A stretch of DNA of 64,000 bases, taken from the NCBI RefSeq assembly GCF_013408335.1, contig NZ_JACBZR010000001.1:1240001-1304000 (forward strand), given 5' to 3'. Source of the DNA: Nocardioides panzhihuensis. Lineage in GTDB: Bacteria; Actinomycetota; Actinomycetes; Propionibacteriales; Nocardioidaceae. The position numbers and the translations under genes are program-made. Position 1 is the stretch's first letter. Each line of letters begins with the position of its first letter. Below, piece by piece: positions 44,161-53,574 of this stretch. Below the pieces are notes generated by a model. That model saw only the letters and a list, made by a program, of their open reading frames with translations. It searched no databases and was not told the origin of the DNA.

Positions 44161-44919
44161 TCAGGCGTCGTAGGTCGCCCGGTCGATCTTGGTGTGGTAG
44201 CGCTGGCCGGTGGCAGAACCGAGGAGCGCCCCGACGAGCATCACGGCCAGCAGGACGAGGCCGGCGATCAACGCACCCCAACCGAGCTGGTCGGTGCTCA
44301 GGCCCACGCTCGGCAGGTCGACCTGCTGCATGATGTTGTAGCTCGAACCGAACAGCGCGCCCGCGACGGCCGCGATGATCATCACCGCGATGGCCACGAT
44401 CCACACGCCCAGGCCCTGTCGGCGGGCGTCGAAGCGGGACATCCGCGCCGCGACGTACCCTCCGGCGTAATAGCCGATGAAGAGGACCACGGCGAACGTG
44501 ATCGCTGCCGCGATCCCGGCCGAGTCCGCCATCGACTGCAGATCGGTCCGGGTCCAGTTCTGCTCGGAGCCGACCGCGGAGGCGATCGCGGAGATGATCC
44601 CTCCGAGCAGGACGGTCAGGCCGACCGCGACGAGCCAGCCGAAGAAGCAGGCGCCCCAGTTGAAGCCCCCGTAGGTGTCGTGGAGAGCAGCTCGTCGGCC
44701 CTCCTGCGCGTGACGGTGGTGCTCGACGGCCTCTCCCTCACGGGGGTGGCCGACCGGGCCGACCGAGCCGGCGGTGCTGTGCCGGGGGTCGACGCTGTTG
44801 TCGTGGCCGACGACCGCAGGGCCGCCGGAGTCGCGGGTCTCCGCGTGGTTCTCGTGAGTCCCCCGGTGGCTCTCGTCGGCATGCTTGTGATCTCTGTGGA
44901 AAAGTCCGCTCAGTGCCAT
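44161..44919 (-). CDS. Membrane protein with His/Asp-rich N-terminus
   Basis: 252 aa. A hydrophilic first third rich in His, Asp and Glu (H-R-D-H-K-H-A-D-E-S-H) is followed by a conserved-looking G-G-F-N-W-G-A-C-F-F-G-W and four hydrophobic helices (about 98-120, 140-163, 178-200, 215-240). It resembles actinobacterial membrane proteins annotated only as hypothetical. The His-rich tail could bind metal, but this is speculative. The gene is divergent from hisD. Confidence 0.75.
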   Translation of the reverse strand: MALSGLFHRDHKHADESHRGTHENHAETRDSGGPAVVGHDNSVDPRHSTAGSVGPVGHPREGEAVEHHRHAQEGRRAALHDTYGGFNWGACFFGWLVAVGLTVLLGGIISAIASAVGSEQNWTRTDLQSMADSAGIAAAITFAVVLFIGYYAGGYVAARMSRFDARRQGLGVWIVAIAVMIIAAVAGALFGSSYNIMQQVDLPSVGLSTDQLGWGALIAGLVLLAVMLVGALLGSATGQRYHTKIDRATYDA

Positions 44920-45067
44920 GACGATCCCTCCTGTAGTGGGTCAGCCCTCCGGGTACCCGGTTCTGGGCGCCGTATGCCCCTGGCCGGCCGCTCCGCGGTG
45001 CGCGGGCGCGACGTCCACGTGGCGTCGGCAGATCGGCTCCCGGGTGGCTCACTCGTAGACTTGAGGC

Positions 45068-46411
45068 ATGATCCGCCGCATCGACCTGAGGGGTGCCGAC
45101 AGAGGCTCCGCTTCGACCATCGACTACCGCGCCGCCGTGCCGCGCGCCGAGTTCGACATCGAGGCGGCGACCCATGCGGTGCAGCCGATCATCGACGCGG
45201 TCCGCGACCGCGGGTACGAGGCGATCGCGGAGTTCTCCGAGAAGTTCGACGGCGTACGCGTCGACGACATCAGGGTTCCGGCCGCGGCGCTGACCAAGGC
45301 CCTCGACGAGTTGGACCCGGCGATTCGCGCCGGGCTCGAGGAGTCGATCGCGCGGCTGCGTACGACCTGTGCCGCCGAGCTCGAGAAGGACGCGGTCACC
45401 GACCTGGCGCCCGGTGCCCGGGTGACGCACCGCAAGGTGCCGGTGGGGCGCGTGGGGCTCTATGTGCCTGGTGGTCTGGCTCCGCTGGTCTCCTCGGTGC
45501 TGATGAACGTCGTTCCGGCGCAGGTCGCCGGGGTTCCCTCGATCGCCTTGGCCTCGCCGCCGCAGAAGGCCAATCCCGATGGGTTCAGTGGGGGGCTGCC
45601 GCAGCCGACCATCCTGGCCGCCTGCGCGCTGCTGGGCGTCGACGAGGTCTACGCCGTCGGCGGTGCCCAGGCGATCGCGATGTTCGCCTATGGGGTCTCA
45701 GCAGGCTCGACCTCCGGCGGGTGCGAGCGCGTCGACATGGTCACCGGACCCGGCAACATCTACGTCGTCACCGCGAAGCGCCTGCTCAAGGGGCAGGTCG
45801 GCATCGACTCCGAGGCCGGTCCGACCGAGATCGCGATCCTCGCCGACGAGACGGCTGAGGCCGCCTATGTCGCCGCCGACCTGATCTCCCAGGCCGAGCA
45901 CGACCCGCTGGCCGCCTCCGTCCTGGTCACCGACTCCGAGACGCTGGCCGCCGACGTCGAGGCCGAGCTCGACAAGCAGGTCGCCGCCACGAAGCACGTC
46001 GAGCGGATCCGCACATCGCTGACCGGCGCGCAGTCGGGCATCGTGCTCGTCGACGACGTCGACCAGGGCATCGAGGTCGTGAACGCGTACGCCGCCGAGC
46101 ACCTCGAGATCCACACCGCCGACGCGGCGCGCGTCGCCGGCCGGATCCGCAACGCGGGTGCCATCTTCGTCGGATCGTTCGCCCCGGTGTCGCTGGGCGA
46201 CTACTGCGCCGGGTCCAACCACGTGCTGCCCACCGGCGGCTGCGCCTGCCACTCCTCGGGTCTCTCGGTGCGAGCCTTCACCAAGTCGATCCACGTCATC
46301 GACTACTCCCGTGAGGGGCTGGCGGCGGTCAAGGACCACGTGGTCACCCTCGCCGAGGCCGAGGACCTGCCGGGTCACGGCGCGGCGGTGTCGGTGAGGT
46401 TCTCGTCGTGA
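45068..46411 (+). CDS. hisD: Histidinol dehydrogenase
   Basis: 447 aa. Family motifs: [31 protein letters not shown], and the zinc/catalytic stretch A-A-E-H-L-E-I-H plus S-N-H-V-L-P-T-G-G. It oxidises histidinol to histidine in two NAD steps. First gene of the his operon, with a 148-bp divergent gap upstream. The stop overlaps hisC (GTGA). A Ser/Gly loop [10 protein letters not shown] near 220 looks slightly longer than usual. Confidence 0.96.
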   Translation: MIRRIDLRGADRGSASTIDYRAAVPRAEFDIEAATHAVQPIIDAVRDRGYEAIAEFSEKFDGVRVDDIRVPAAALTKALDELDPAIRAGLEESIARLRTTCAAELEKDAVTDLAPGARVTHRKVPVGRVGLYVPGGLAPLVSSVLMNVVPAQVAGVPSIALASPPQKANPDGFSGGLPQPTILAACALLGVDEVYAVGGAQAIAMFAYGVSAGSTSGGCERVDMVTGPGNIYVVTAKRLLKGQVGIDSEAGPTEIAILADETAEAAYVAADLISQAEHDPLAASVLVTDSETLAADVEAELDKQVAATKHVERIRTSLTGAQSGIVLVDDVDQGIEVVNAYAAEHLEIHTADAARVAGRIRNAGAIFVGSFAPVSLGDYCAGSNHVLPTGGCACHSSGLSVRAFTKSIHVIDYSREGLAAVKDHVVTLAEAEDLPGHGAAVSVRFSS

Positions 46412-47514
46412 CGAGCACCCACTGGCCGCCGATCCGTGCCGAGCTCGCCGGGATCGAGCCCTACGGCGCTCCGCAGCTGGACGTCCCGGTCCAGCTCAAC
46501 GTCAACGAGAACCCCTACCAGCCGTCCGCGGAGACCGTCGCCGACATCGCCGCGAGCGTCGGCGAGGCGGCGCGCACGCTCAACCGCTACCCGGATCGCG
46601 AGTTCGTCGCGCTGCGGGAGGGGCTGGCGGCGTACCTCCGTTCCGACGTTCCGAAGGCGCAGATCTCGCCGGAGCAGGTGTGGGCGGCCAACGGGTCCAA
46701 CGAGGTGATGCTGCAGCTGCTGCAGGCCTTCGGCGGACCGGGACGCACCGCGATCAGCTTCGCGCCGACGTACTCGATGTATCCGGAGTACGCCCGCGAC
46801 ACCAACACCGAGTGGGTCGTCGGCCACCGGGAGAGCGACTTCGCGATCGATCTGGAGAAGGCGCGGGCGCTGGTCGAGGAGACCCGGCCCCACGTCGTCC
46901 TGCTGCCGAGTCCCAACAACCCCACCGGCACCGCGCTGCCCCCGGAGGCAGTCACGGCCCTGTGTGAAGCCGTCGGTGACACTGGGATCGTCGTGGTCGA
47001 CGAGGCCTACGGCGAGTTCCGCCGGACCGGGGTGCCCTCGGCGCTGGAGCTGCTCGCCGACCACCGCAACCTGGTGGTCACTCGCACCATGTCGAAGGCG
47101 TTCGCCGGGGCGGGGCTGCGGCTCGGCTACCTGGCGGCCGACCCGGCGATCTGCGACGCGATCAGGGTCGTACGGCTGCCCTACCACCTCTCCGCGGTGA
47201 CCCAGGCGGCAGCGAGCGCCGCGCTGCGGCACGCTCCGGAGCTGCTGGGCTATGTGGCCTCCCTCCGCGAGGAGCGGGACGCGCTCGTTTCGTGGCTGCG
47301 TGGGGAGGGGCTCGAGGTCGCCGACTCGGACGCCAACTTCGTCCTCTTCGGGCGCTACGCCGACCGGCACGCGGTGTGGCAGGGTCTGCTCGACCGCGGC
47401 GTGCTGATCCGCGAGACCGGACCCGAGGGATGGCTGCGGGTCTCGGTCGGGACCTCCGACGAGATGACCGCCTTCAAGCAGGCTTTGACCGATGTGAACG
47501 GAGCACGAGCATGA
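46408..47514 (+). CDS. hisC: Histidinol-phosphate aminotransferase
   Basis: 368 aa, fold type I PLP enzyme. N-V-N-E-N-P-Y near the N-terminus, P-S-P-N-N-P-T-G-T, the PLP Asp in V-V-V-D-E-A-Y, and the Schiff-base Lys in [15 protein letters not shown]. It converts imidazole acetol phosphate to histidinol phosphate. Coupled to hisD and hisB by GTGA and ATGA overlaps. Confidence 0.95.
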   Translation: MTSTHWPPIRAELAGIEPYGAPQLDVPVQLNVNENPYQPSAETVADIAASVGEAARTLNRYPDREFVALREGLAAYLRSDVPKAQISPEQVWAANGSNEVMLQLLQAFGGPGRTAISFAPTYSMYPEYARDTNTEWVVGHRESDFAIDLEKARALVEETRPHVVLLPSPNNPTGTALPPEAVTALCEAVGDTGIVVVDEAYGEFRRTGVPSALELLADHRNLVVTRTMSKAFAGAGLRLGYLAADPAICDAIRVVRLPYHLSAVTQAAASAALRHAPELLGYVASLREERDALVSWLRGEGLEVADSDANFVLFGRYADRHAVWQGLLDRGVLIRETGPEGWLRVSVGTSDEMTAFKQALTDVNGARA

Positions 47515-48119
47515 GCAGGACCGCCCGAATCGAACGGGAGACCTCGGAGTCGAAGGTCGTCGTCGAGGTGAACCTCGACGGCACGGGGCGGGTGGACGTC
47601 TCGACCGGTGTCGGCTTCTACGACCACATGCTGACCGCCTTCGGGCGCCACTCGCTGGTCGACCTCACCGTGCACTCCGAGGGCGACGTGCACATCGATG
47701 CCCACCACACCGTCGAGGACACCGCGATCGTGCTCGGTCAGTGTCTTCGCGAGGCCCTGGGAGACAAGAAGGGCATCCGCCGCTTCGGCGACGCGACCCT
47801 GCCGCTCGACGAGGCGCTCGTACGCTGCGTCGTGGACGTCTCCGGGCGGCCCTACTCGGTCCACACCGGCGAGCCGGAGGGGCAGCAGTACGTGCTGCTC
47901 GGCGGCTCGGGGGTGCCCTACCTCGGCTCCCTGACCCAGCACGTCTTCGACTCCATCGCCCACCACGCCCACCTGACGCTGCACGTCAACGTGCTCGCCG
48001 GGCGCGAGCCGCACCACATCGTGGAGACGCAGTTCAAGGCGTTCGCGCGGGCGTTCCGCGACGCGATCGCGTACGACCCGCGCGAGACCGGGGTCCCGTC
48101 GACGAAGGGCGCACTGTGA
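47511..48119 (+). CDS. hisB: Imidazoleglycerol-phosphate dehydratase
   Basis: 202 aa, the monofunctional form without the phosphatase domain. Manganese-binding blocks are [17 protein letters not shown] and S-I-A-H-H-A-H, with H-H-I-V-E-T-Q-F-K near the end. The start overlaps hisC (ATGA), and the stop overlaps the leader micro-ORF that precedes hisH (GTGA). Confidence 0.96.
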   Translation: MSRTARIERETSESKVVVEVNLDGTGRVDVSTGVGFYDHMLTAFGRHSLVDLTVHSEGDVHIDAHHTVEDTAIVLGQCLREALGDKKGIRRFGDATLPLDEALVRCVVDVSGRPYSVHTGEPEGQQYVLLGGSGVPYLGSLTQHVFDSIAHHAHLTLHVNVLAGREPHHIVETQFKAFARAFRDAIAYDPRETGVPSTKGAL

Positions 48120-48202
48120 GCGAGCGTCAGCGAGTGAACAATCGTGTCGATACAGCGCCGCGTTCGTATTCTGGCGCTTGCGTTACGGACGTGGTGCTGT
48201 GA
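48116..48202 (+). CDS. 28-residue leader micro-ORF, copy B, linking hisB and hisH
   Basis: Reads M-S-E-R-Q-R-V-N-N at the start and [12 protein letters not shown] at the end. Its GTG overlaps the hisB stop and its TGA overlaps the hisH GTG, so it is a full link in a chain of GTGA junctions. The DNA shares GTGAGCGAGCGTCAGCGA and CGTATTCTGGCGCTTGCG blocks with copies A and C. The ribosome-site position is degenerate here (GGACG). Confidence 0.65.
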   Translation: MSERQRVNNRVDTAPRSYSGACVTDVVL

Positions 48203-48858
48203 GTGCTCCGTCGGTTGTCGTCCTCGACTACGGCTCCGGAAACGTACGCTCCGCCGTCCGTGCCGTCGAGCGTGCCGGCGCCTCGGTCGAGCTGACCGGT
48301 GACCTCGACGCCGCGATGGCGGCCGACGGGCTGCTCGTGCCCGGCGTCGGGGCGTTCGAGGCCTGTATGAAGGGTCTGCGGGCGATCCGCGGCGAGCGGA
48401 TCATCGCCCGGCGGCTCGCTGGCGGGCGCCCCGTGATGGGGATCTGCGTCGGCATGCAGATCCTCTTCGAGACCGGCATCGAGCACGGCGTCGAGACCGA
48501 GGGCTGCGGTGAGTGGCCAGGCGTCGTCGAGCGCCTGCAGGCGCCGATCGTTCCCCACATGGGCTGGAACACGCTCGAGGTGCCTGCTGGGTCGTCGCTG
48601 TTCGCGGGTGCCGAGAAGGAGCGGTTCTACTTCGTGCACTCCTACGGCGTGCGCGACTGGACCCTGGTCACCAACGACCGCACCGTCGCGCCGCTGGTCA
48701 CCTGGGCCGAGACCGGGCCGGACTCTGGGGGAGGCGACCGGTTCGTCGCGGCCGTCGAGAACGGGCCACTGACCGCCACCCAGTTCCACCCGGAGAAGTC
48801 CGGCGACGCCGGCGCCGCGATCCTGCGCAACTGGGTGCTCTCCTTGAAGGCGGCCTAG
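48199..48858 (+). CDS. hisH: Imidazole glycerol phosphate synthase, glutaminase subunit
   Basis: 219 aa from GTG 48199 ([15 protein letters not shown]). Class I glutamine amidotransferase: the catalytic Cys is in G-I-C-V-G-M-Q, the His in Q-F-H-P-E-K-S, with the conserved V-P-H-M-G-W-N. It supplies ammonia to HisF. A longer frame reaches 48178, but the overlap with the leader stop and the family N-terminus favour 48199. Confidence 0.95.
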   Translation: MSAPSVVVLDYGSGNVRSAVRAVERAGASVELTGDLDAAMAADGLLVPGVGAFEACMKGLRAIRGERIIARRLAGGRPVMGICVGMQILFETGIEHGVETEGCGEWPGVVERLQAPIVPHMGWNTLEVPAGSSLFAGAEKERFYFVHSYGVRDWTLVTNDRTVAPLVTWAETGPDSGGGDRFVAAVENGPLTATQFHPEKSGDAGAAILRNWVLSLKAA

Positions 48859-49191
48859 GTGGCCCAGACAGGAGCCCGCGCGAAGGCTCGCGCCGAGCGG
48901 GAGCGGTTGGCCGCGGCTGCTGCTGAGGGCCGGGCGGCCGAGCAGGCCAGGTCCGCTCGGCGTCGGGTCCGGAAGGAGCGGTTGACGGGGTGGATCCCCG
49001 CGCGTCGGTCCCGGCCGGACAGCGCGCTCGCGGAGCGCCGGCGGCGCAACGTACGGACCCTGGTCGTCGTCCTTCTCCTCCTCAACGCGCTGATCTATCT
49101 CATCACCGAGGACGTCGGCACGGTGCTCTTCGCCGCTATCGCGTCGGTCCTCGTCGCGCCGGTGGTCTACACGCTGCTCTTCCGCCGCTGA
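48859..49191 (+). CDS. Small membrane protein after hisH
   Basis: 110 aa. A highly basic, helical N-terminal half (A-R-A-K-A-R-A-E-R-E-R) is followed by two hydrophobic helices (about 67-85 and 88-107). The GTG starts at the base after the hisH stop. No known domain; similar proteins recur in his clusters of Nocardioidaceae (recollection). Function unknown. Confidence 0.72.
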   Translation: MAQTGARAKARAERERLAAAAAEGRAAEQARSARRRVRKERLTGWIPARRSRPDSALAERRRRNVRTLVVVLLLLNALIYLITEDVGTVLFAAIASVLVAPVVYTLLFRR

Positions 49192-49210
49192 GGTTGTTCG
49201 GCACGGCAGG

Positions 49211-50443
49211 ATGGTCGTCGTGGACGACGACTTCGCCAAGGCCCACCTGCACGACAAGCTCCGCGCTGTGCGTGAGGCGCTCGTCTGGAAGCTCGAGGGG
49301 CTCTCCGAGCAGGACATCCGCCGCCCGATGACCCCGACCGGCACCAATCTGCTCGGACTGGTCAAGCACAACGCACTCTCGGACGCCCGCTACTTCGGCG
49401 AGGTCTTCGACCGTACGCCGCCGGTCGACCTTCCGCCGTGGGACACCGCCGGGTGGTGGGCCGCCACCCACCGGGCGACCGAGCACGAGAGCCGATCCGA
49501 CGTCCTCGACCTCTACCGTGATGTCTCGGAGTACGTCGACGCCACGATCGAGGAGCTCCCGATCGACGCGCCCGGGTACGTGCCGTGGTGGGACGAGAAG
49601 GTCATGCTGTTCAACATCATGGCCGCCCGCCTCTGCGACGCCACCCGTCACGCCGGCCACGCCGACATCCTCCGCGAGACGATCGACGGGTCCGTCGGCG
49701 TCGACCGTGAGACCGCTCCACCTCGCGACGTTGCTCGCTCGGCATCCGCTCACACTCAGCCTCGCGCGTCGAGGGTGCACGGGTGGGCGATCCCCGAGCG
49801 GGAGTACGCGCGGCAGGAGACGCGGAGGGGCAGACGATATGCGTACGAGACCCTCGAGCCGGCCAGGACTGCGCTGGTCGTCGTCGACCTCGTCCCGTTC
49901 TTCTACGAGTCGAACCCGACGTGCTACGCGATCACCCCGAACGTGGGTCGGCTCGCTGATGCTCTCCGCGCCGCCGGCGGTGTGGTCGCGTGGGTCGTGC
50001 CAGGTGACCCTGGACCGACGAAGTGGGCGCGGGAGTTTCTCGGGGAGGAGGCGGCGGAGATGTTTCGACGCAGCGGTGGCGCCGGGCCGATCGCGGGCCG
50101 GCTCGGACCGGGACTGGAAGCACGAGAGGGCGACTTGCTCGTCGAGAAGACGGCTATCAGTGCGCTCTTCCCGGGGAGCTCGACGCTTCACGACCAGCTT
50201 CGGTCGCGTGGTGTCGAGACCGTTGTCGTCACCGGCACACTCACCGAGGTCTGTGTTGCCGGCACCGCCCGCGACGCGGCGACGCTGGGATATCGCACGA
50301 TCTTGGTCGCCGACGCCACGGCTGGCCGCGACGACGAGTCCCACGACGCGACGCTGTCGACCATCTATCGCACCTTCGGCGACGTACGCAGCACCGATGA
50401 CGTCATCGAGCTCGTCACTGCCGGATCCAGCGTCGTGACATGA
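49211..50443 (+). CDS. Fusion of a DUF664/DinB-like domain with an isochorismatase-type cysteine hydrolase
   Basis: 410 aa. Residues 1-165 match DUF664 (mycothiol-dependent DinB-like) proteins, with L-V-K-H-N-A and T-R-H-A-G-H-A-D-I as metal-ligand regions. Residues 190-405 match cysteine hydrolases, with the triad Asp in V-V-V-D-L-V-P-F-F, Lys in L-V-E-K-T-A-I-S-A and Cys in T-E-V-C-V-A-G-T. The first domain lacks its usual C-terminal end, and the second starts as the stand-alone family does, at H-G-W-A-I-P-E-R-E-Y. An in-frame GTG at 49775 could also start the hydrolase separately. It probably arose by fusion of two genes. Confidence 0.82.
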   Translation: MVVVDDDFAKAHLHDKLRAVREALVWKLEGLSEQDIRRPMTPTGTNLLGLVKHNALSDARYFGEVFDRTPPVDLPPWDTAGWWAATHRATEHESRSDVLDLYRDVSEYVDATIEELPIDAPGYVPWWDEKVMLFNIMAARLCDATRHAGHADILRETIDGSVGVDRETAPPRDVARSASAHTQPRASRVHGWAIPEREYARQETRRGRRYAYETLEPARTALVVVDLVPFFYESNPTCYAITPNVGRLADALRAAGGVVAWVVPGDPGPTKWAREFLGEEAAEMFRRSGGAGPIAGRLGPGLEAREGDLLVEKTAISALFPGSSTLHDQLRSRGVETVVVTGTLTEVCVAGTARDAATLGYRTILVADATAGRDDESHDATLSTIYRTFGDVRSTDDVIELVTAGSSVVT

Positions 50444-50447
50444 CCGA

Positions 50448-50882
50448 CTACGGGGTCTCCACGACCGTCGTCCTGCCGCGTGGCTGGGCGAGTCGGTCGA
50501 GACAGTCTCGCCAACCCTGCGCGTAACCCGAGGTGTCCTCGGCGCCGGTGGCGTGGACGACGCGTACGACGGTGGTGTCACCGACCGCGGAGAAGGTGAC
50601 GGTGACCGAGTCCTCGGGACCGTCGTCGGCGCCGTCGCTGAGCCACACCCAGGTCATGGCCAGGTGCTCGGGGGCGAGGATCTCGGTGAAGGTGCCACGG
50701 GCACCGATCCCGGCGGAGCGGCTCTCGAAGCGGTAGCTGCCGCCAGGGCGTACGTCCAGGTCATACGTGGTGTCGTCGAACATCGGCCACCACCACCCGG
50801 CCAGCTCGATCGGGTCGGTCCAGGCCTGCCAGGCGCGCTCGGGAGACGTCTTCACGATCGTCTCGGTCACGACTTCGTTCAT
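50448..50882 (-). CDS. SRPBCC (AHSA1-like) domain protein
   Basis: 144 aa. Begins V-T-E-T-I-V-K-T-S-P-E-R-A-W-Q-A-W-T-D-P and has G-G-S-Y-R-F and the C-terminal G-W-R-D-C-L-D-R-L, typical of AHSA1-like START-fold proteins encoded with ArsR regulators. The ligand is unknown. Its ATG overlaps the ArsR stop (ATGA), so the pair is translationally coupled. Confidence 0.87.
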   Translation of the reverse strand: MNEVVTETIVKTSPERAWQAWTDPIELAGWWWPMFDDTTYDLDVRPGGSYRFESRSAGIGARGTFTEILAPEHLAMTWVWLSDGADDGPEDSVTVTFSAVGDTTVVRVVHATGAEDTSGYAQGWRDCLDRLAQPRGRTTVVETP

Positions 50883-51193
50883 CGGTCCTCCAAGTGGTCG
50901 GTGTAGCGCTGCATGGCGCCGGCCCAGTGGGCTCGGGTGCGTTCGACCCAGGTCGCCATGGCGTCCAGGCCACGTGGATCGAGCGTGATCTGGGTGACGC
51001 GGCCTGTCTTGGTCTTGGTCACCAGGCCGGCTGAGCCGAGGACCTTCAGATGCTTGTCGACGGCGGGGAGCGAGAGGTCGAGGTGGTCGGCCAAGGCGGA
51101 CATGGTCGCCGGACCCCGGGCGACGTGCTCCAGCAGCCTCCGGCGTGATGCGGAGGAGACTGCGCGGGAGACTTCATCGATCGAATACTTCAC
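50879..51193 (-). CDS. ArsR-family winged-helix regulator
   Basis: 104 aa from GTG 51193 (V-K-Y-S-I-D-E-V-S-R-A-V). The HTH is in M-S-A-L-A-D-H-L-D-L-S-L-P-A-V-D-K-H-L-K-V-L, followed by the wing K-T-G-R-V-T-Q-I. No metal-binding Cys motif is visible, so it is probably of the metal-independent type paired with SRPBCC proteins. No ribosome site precedes the GTG, so a leaderless transcript is possible. A palindrome at 51185-51208 spans the start. Confidence 0.87.
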   Translation of the reverse strand: MKYSIDEVSRAVSSASRRRLLEHVARGPATMSALADHLDLSLPAVDKHLKVLGSAGLVTKTKTGRVTQITLDPRGLDAMATWVERTRAHWAGAMQRYTDHLEDR

Positions 51194-51208
51194 CAAAAAG
51201 AAAAGTAT
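51185..51208. promoter_or_regulatory. Candidate ArsR operator
   Basis: ATACTT (51185-51190) and AAGTAT (51203-51208) are perfect inverted repeats 12 bp apart, centred near the ArsR GTG. Nearby CAATC (51229-51233) and GATTG (51241-51245) form a second, weaker palindrome in the gap to the VOC gene. The first fits the AT-rich dyads used by ArsR proteins. Confidence 0.45.
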
Positions 51209-51278
51209 CCCGAGCGCCGGGGCCACGTCAATCCGAATCCGATTGCGTACGCCGCCGCCGCGCCCTACGTTGCCGGAC

Positions 51279-51998
51279 ATGACACCTCGGCGGTTCGGGA
51301 TCTGCATCGACGCCAACGACCCGGAGCTGGTCGCACGATTCTGGGCGGCGGTGCTCGGCCGGGAGGCCGAGACGCAGGGTGAGGAGATCAGGCTGCTGCC
51401 GCGGGCGGACGACGACTTCCGGATCAGGTTCGTCCCCACCGATACGCCGAAGACGCTGGAGAACCCGCATCACCTTCATCTCACCAGCAGCCTGCCGGAG
51501 GACCAGCAGCGGACCGTGGACCGGCTGCTCGGACTCGGCGCCACCCACCTCGACGTGGGCCAGCGGCCGGACGAAGACCATGTCGTGCTCGGCGACCCGG
51601 AGGGCAATGAGCTGTGCGTGATTCCGGCCGGCAACAGCTGGCTGGCAGGGACCGGGTTCCTGGGCGAGGTCGCCGCGGACGGGTCGCGGGAGACCGGGAC
51701 GTTCTGGAGCGCCGCCCTCGGCTGGCCGCTGGTCTGGGACCAGGACGGCGAGACCGCGATCACCACCCCGTCGGGAAGTGCGAAGGTGGCCTGGGGCGGT
51801 CCGCCGCCGGTGCCGCGCGGCGCACATGACAGGTTCCGCTTCGACCTGATCGCGTCCGACGACACCGGTCCCGTCGGCGAGATCCGTCGCCTCGTCGATC
51901 TGGGCGCCACGCTGGTCGCCGAGACGTACGAAGGTGGGCGGTGGGCGACGATGAGGGACCCGGATGCCTACGAGTTCACGTTGGTGGAGCCGCGTTGA
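51279..51998 (+). CDS. VOC family protein with two glyoxalase-like domains
   Basis: 239 aa from ATG 51279 ([12 protein letters not shown]). Two glyoxalase_6-type halves: the first has [10 protein letters not shown] and D-P-E-G-N-E-L-C-V, the second [10 protein letters not shown] and D-P-D-A-Y-E-F-T-L. Members bind metals or small ligands; the substrate is unknown. It is divergent from the ArsR/SRPBCC pair and may share its control. Confidence 0.87.
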   Translation: MTPRRFGICIDANDPELVARFWAAVLGREAETQGEEIRLLPRADDDFRIRFVPTDTPKTLENPHHLHLTSSLPEDQQRTVDRLLGLGATHLDVGQRPDEDHVVLGDPEGNELCVIPAGNSWLAGTGFLGEVAADGSRETGTFWSAALGWPLVWDQDGETAITTPSGSAKVAWGGPPPVPRGAHDRFRFDLIASDDTGPVGEIRRLVDLGATLVAETYEGGRWATMRDPDAYEFTLVEPR

Positions 51999-52066
51999 CC
52001 AAGGATCCGTCTCGCAGCCGGACGGCGAGGCAGGGGTGGCGGCGTAAGGAACATAGGATCGTGCCC

Positions 52067-52816
52067 ATGGGTGACTACCTCGAGCTCCTGCCGGCCGTCG
52101 ATGTGAAGGGCGGGCAGGCTGTCCAGCTCGTTCAGGGCGTGGACGGGTCGGAGAAGCGATTCGGCGATCCGTACGAAGCGGCGCTGCGGTGGCAGGAGAC
52201 CGGGGCCGAGTGGATCCATCTGGTGGACCTCGACGCCGCGTTCGGCCACGGCAACAACCGCGAGATCCTCGCCGGGATCGTCGGCAAGCTCGACATCAAG
52301 GTCGAGATGAGCGGCGGGATCCGCGACGACGAGTCCCTCGAGGCCGCGATGGCGACCGGCTGCCGACGCGTCAACATCGGCACCGCCGCGCTGGAGAACC
52401 CCGAGTGGACCCGGCGGGCGATCGCGACCTACGGCGACCGGGTCGCAGTGGGCCTGGACGTACGTGGCCGGACCCTTGCTGCGCGCGGCTGGACCAAGGA
52501 CGGCGGCGACCTCTACGAGACGCTTGCTCGCCTGGACGAGGAGGGCTGCGCGCGATATGTCGTCACCGACGTCAACAAGGACGGCATGCTCCAGGGCCCC
52601 AACCTCGACCTGCTGCGTGCGGTCTGCGAAGCCACCGACCGGCCGATCGTGGCGAGCGGGGGAGTGACCACCATCGACGACATCGAGGCGCTGATGGGCC
52701 TCGTCGAGGTCGGCGTGGAGGGCGCGATCGCCGGCACTGCGCTCTACACCGGCTCCCTCGACCTCGCCGACGCGCTCGACCTCACTCTCGGGCGGCCGCG
52801 CGGGGACCAGTCATGA
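52067..52816 (+). CDS. priA: Phosphoribosyl isomerase A (HisA/PriA)
   Basis: 249 aa from ATG 52067; GTG 52061 is possible. A (beta/alpha)8 barrel with [13 protein letters not shown] (first catalytic Asp), M-S-G-G-I-R-D-D and V-T-D-V-N-K-D-G-M (second Asp). In Actinobacteria this enzyme usually serves both HisA and TrpF reactions. No trpF is visible near trpC here, which fits PriA. The stop overlaps hisF (ATGA). Confidence 0.93.
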   Translation: MGDYLELLPAVDVKGGQAVQLVQGVDGSEKRFGDPYEAALRWQETGAEWIHLVDLDAAFGHGNNREILAGIVGKLDIKVEMSGGIRDDESLEAAMATGCRRVNIGTAALENPEWTRRAIATYGDRVAVGLDVRGRTLAARGWTKDGGDLYETLARLDEEGCARYVVTDVNKDGMLQGPNLDLLRAVCEATDRPIVASGGVTTIDDIEALMGLVEVGVEGAIAGTALYTGSLDLADALDLTLGRPRGDQS

Positions 52817-53574
52817 GTTTGGCGGTACGTGTCATTCCCTGTCTCGACGTCGACGCCGGTCGAGTCGTCAAGGGGATCAACTTCAAGGAGCTGCGCGACG
52901 CCGGTGACCCGGTGGAGCTGGCCGCGACGTACGACAAGGAAGGCGCCGACGAGCTCACCTTCCTCGACATCTCCGCCTCGCACGAGGGGCGCGCGACGAC
53001 GCTCGAGATCGTCACCCGCACCGCTGAGCAGGTCTTCATCCCGCTCACCGTCGGCGGTGGGATCCGCAGCGTCGACGACGTGGACCGGATGCTTCGTGCC
53101 GGCGCGGACAAGATCGCGGTGAACACCGCGGCCATCGACCGTCCCGAGCTGATCGCCGAGATCGCCGACCGGTTCGGCAACCAGGTGCTCGTGCTGTCGG
53201 TCGACGCCCGCCGGGCGCAGGGGACCAGCTCCGGCTTCGAGGTCACCACCCACGGCGGGCGCAAGTCAGCCGGGATCGATGCCATCGAATGGGCGGTGAA
53301 GGCGGCTGAGCTCGGCGCCGGCGAGATCCTGCTCAACGCGATGGACGCCGACGGCACCGAGGACGGCTTCGACATCGACCTGATCAAGGCCGTACGCAGC
53401 GAGGTGACCGTCCCGGTCATCGCCTCCGGCGGAGCAGGGAAGGCTGAGCACTTTCCGCCCGCGGTGGAGGCCGGCGCGGACGCCGTCCTGGCAGCCACCA
53501 TCTTCCACTTCGGCAAGGTGCGGATCGGCGAGGTCAAGCAGGCGCTCTCCGGCGCCGGCGCCCCGGTTCGCTGA
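52813..53574 (+). CDS. hisF: Imidazole glycerol phosphate synthase, cyclase subunit
   Basis: 253 aa. Barrel with the catalytic Asp in [15 protein letters not shown] and the second in [19 protein letters not shown] and I-A-S-G-G-A-G are phosphate-binding loops. It makes IGP and AICAR with HisH-derived ammonia. Last gene of this his block; hisI is 7.8 kb downstream. Confidence 0.96.
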   Translation: MSLAVRVIPCLDVDAGRVVKGINFKELRDAGDPVELAATYDKEGADELTFLDISASHEGRATTLEIVTRTAEQVFIPLTVGGGIRSVDDVDRMLRAGADKIAVNTAAIDRPELIAEIADRFGNQVLVLSVDARRAQGTSSGFEVTTHGGRKSAGIDAIEWAVKAAELGAGEILLNAMDADGTEDGFDIDLIKAVRSEVTVPVIASGGAGKAEHFPPAVEAGADAVLAATIFHFGKVRIGEVKQALSGAGAPVR

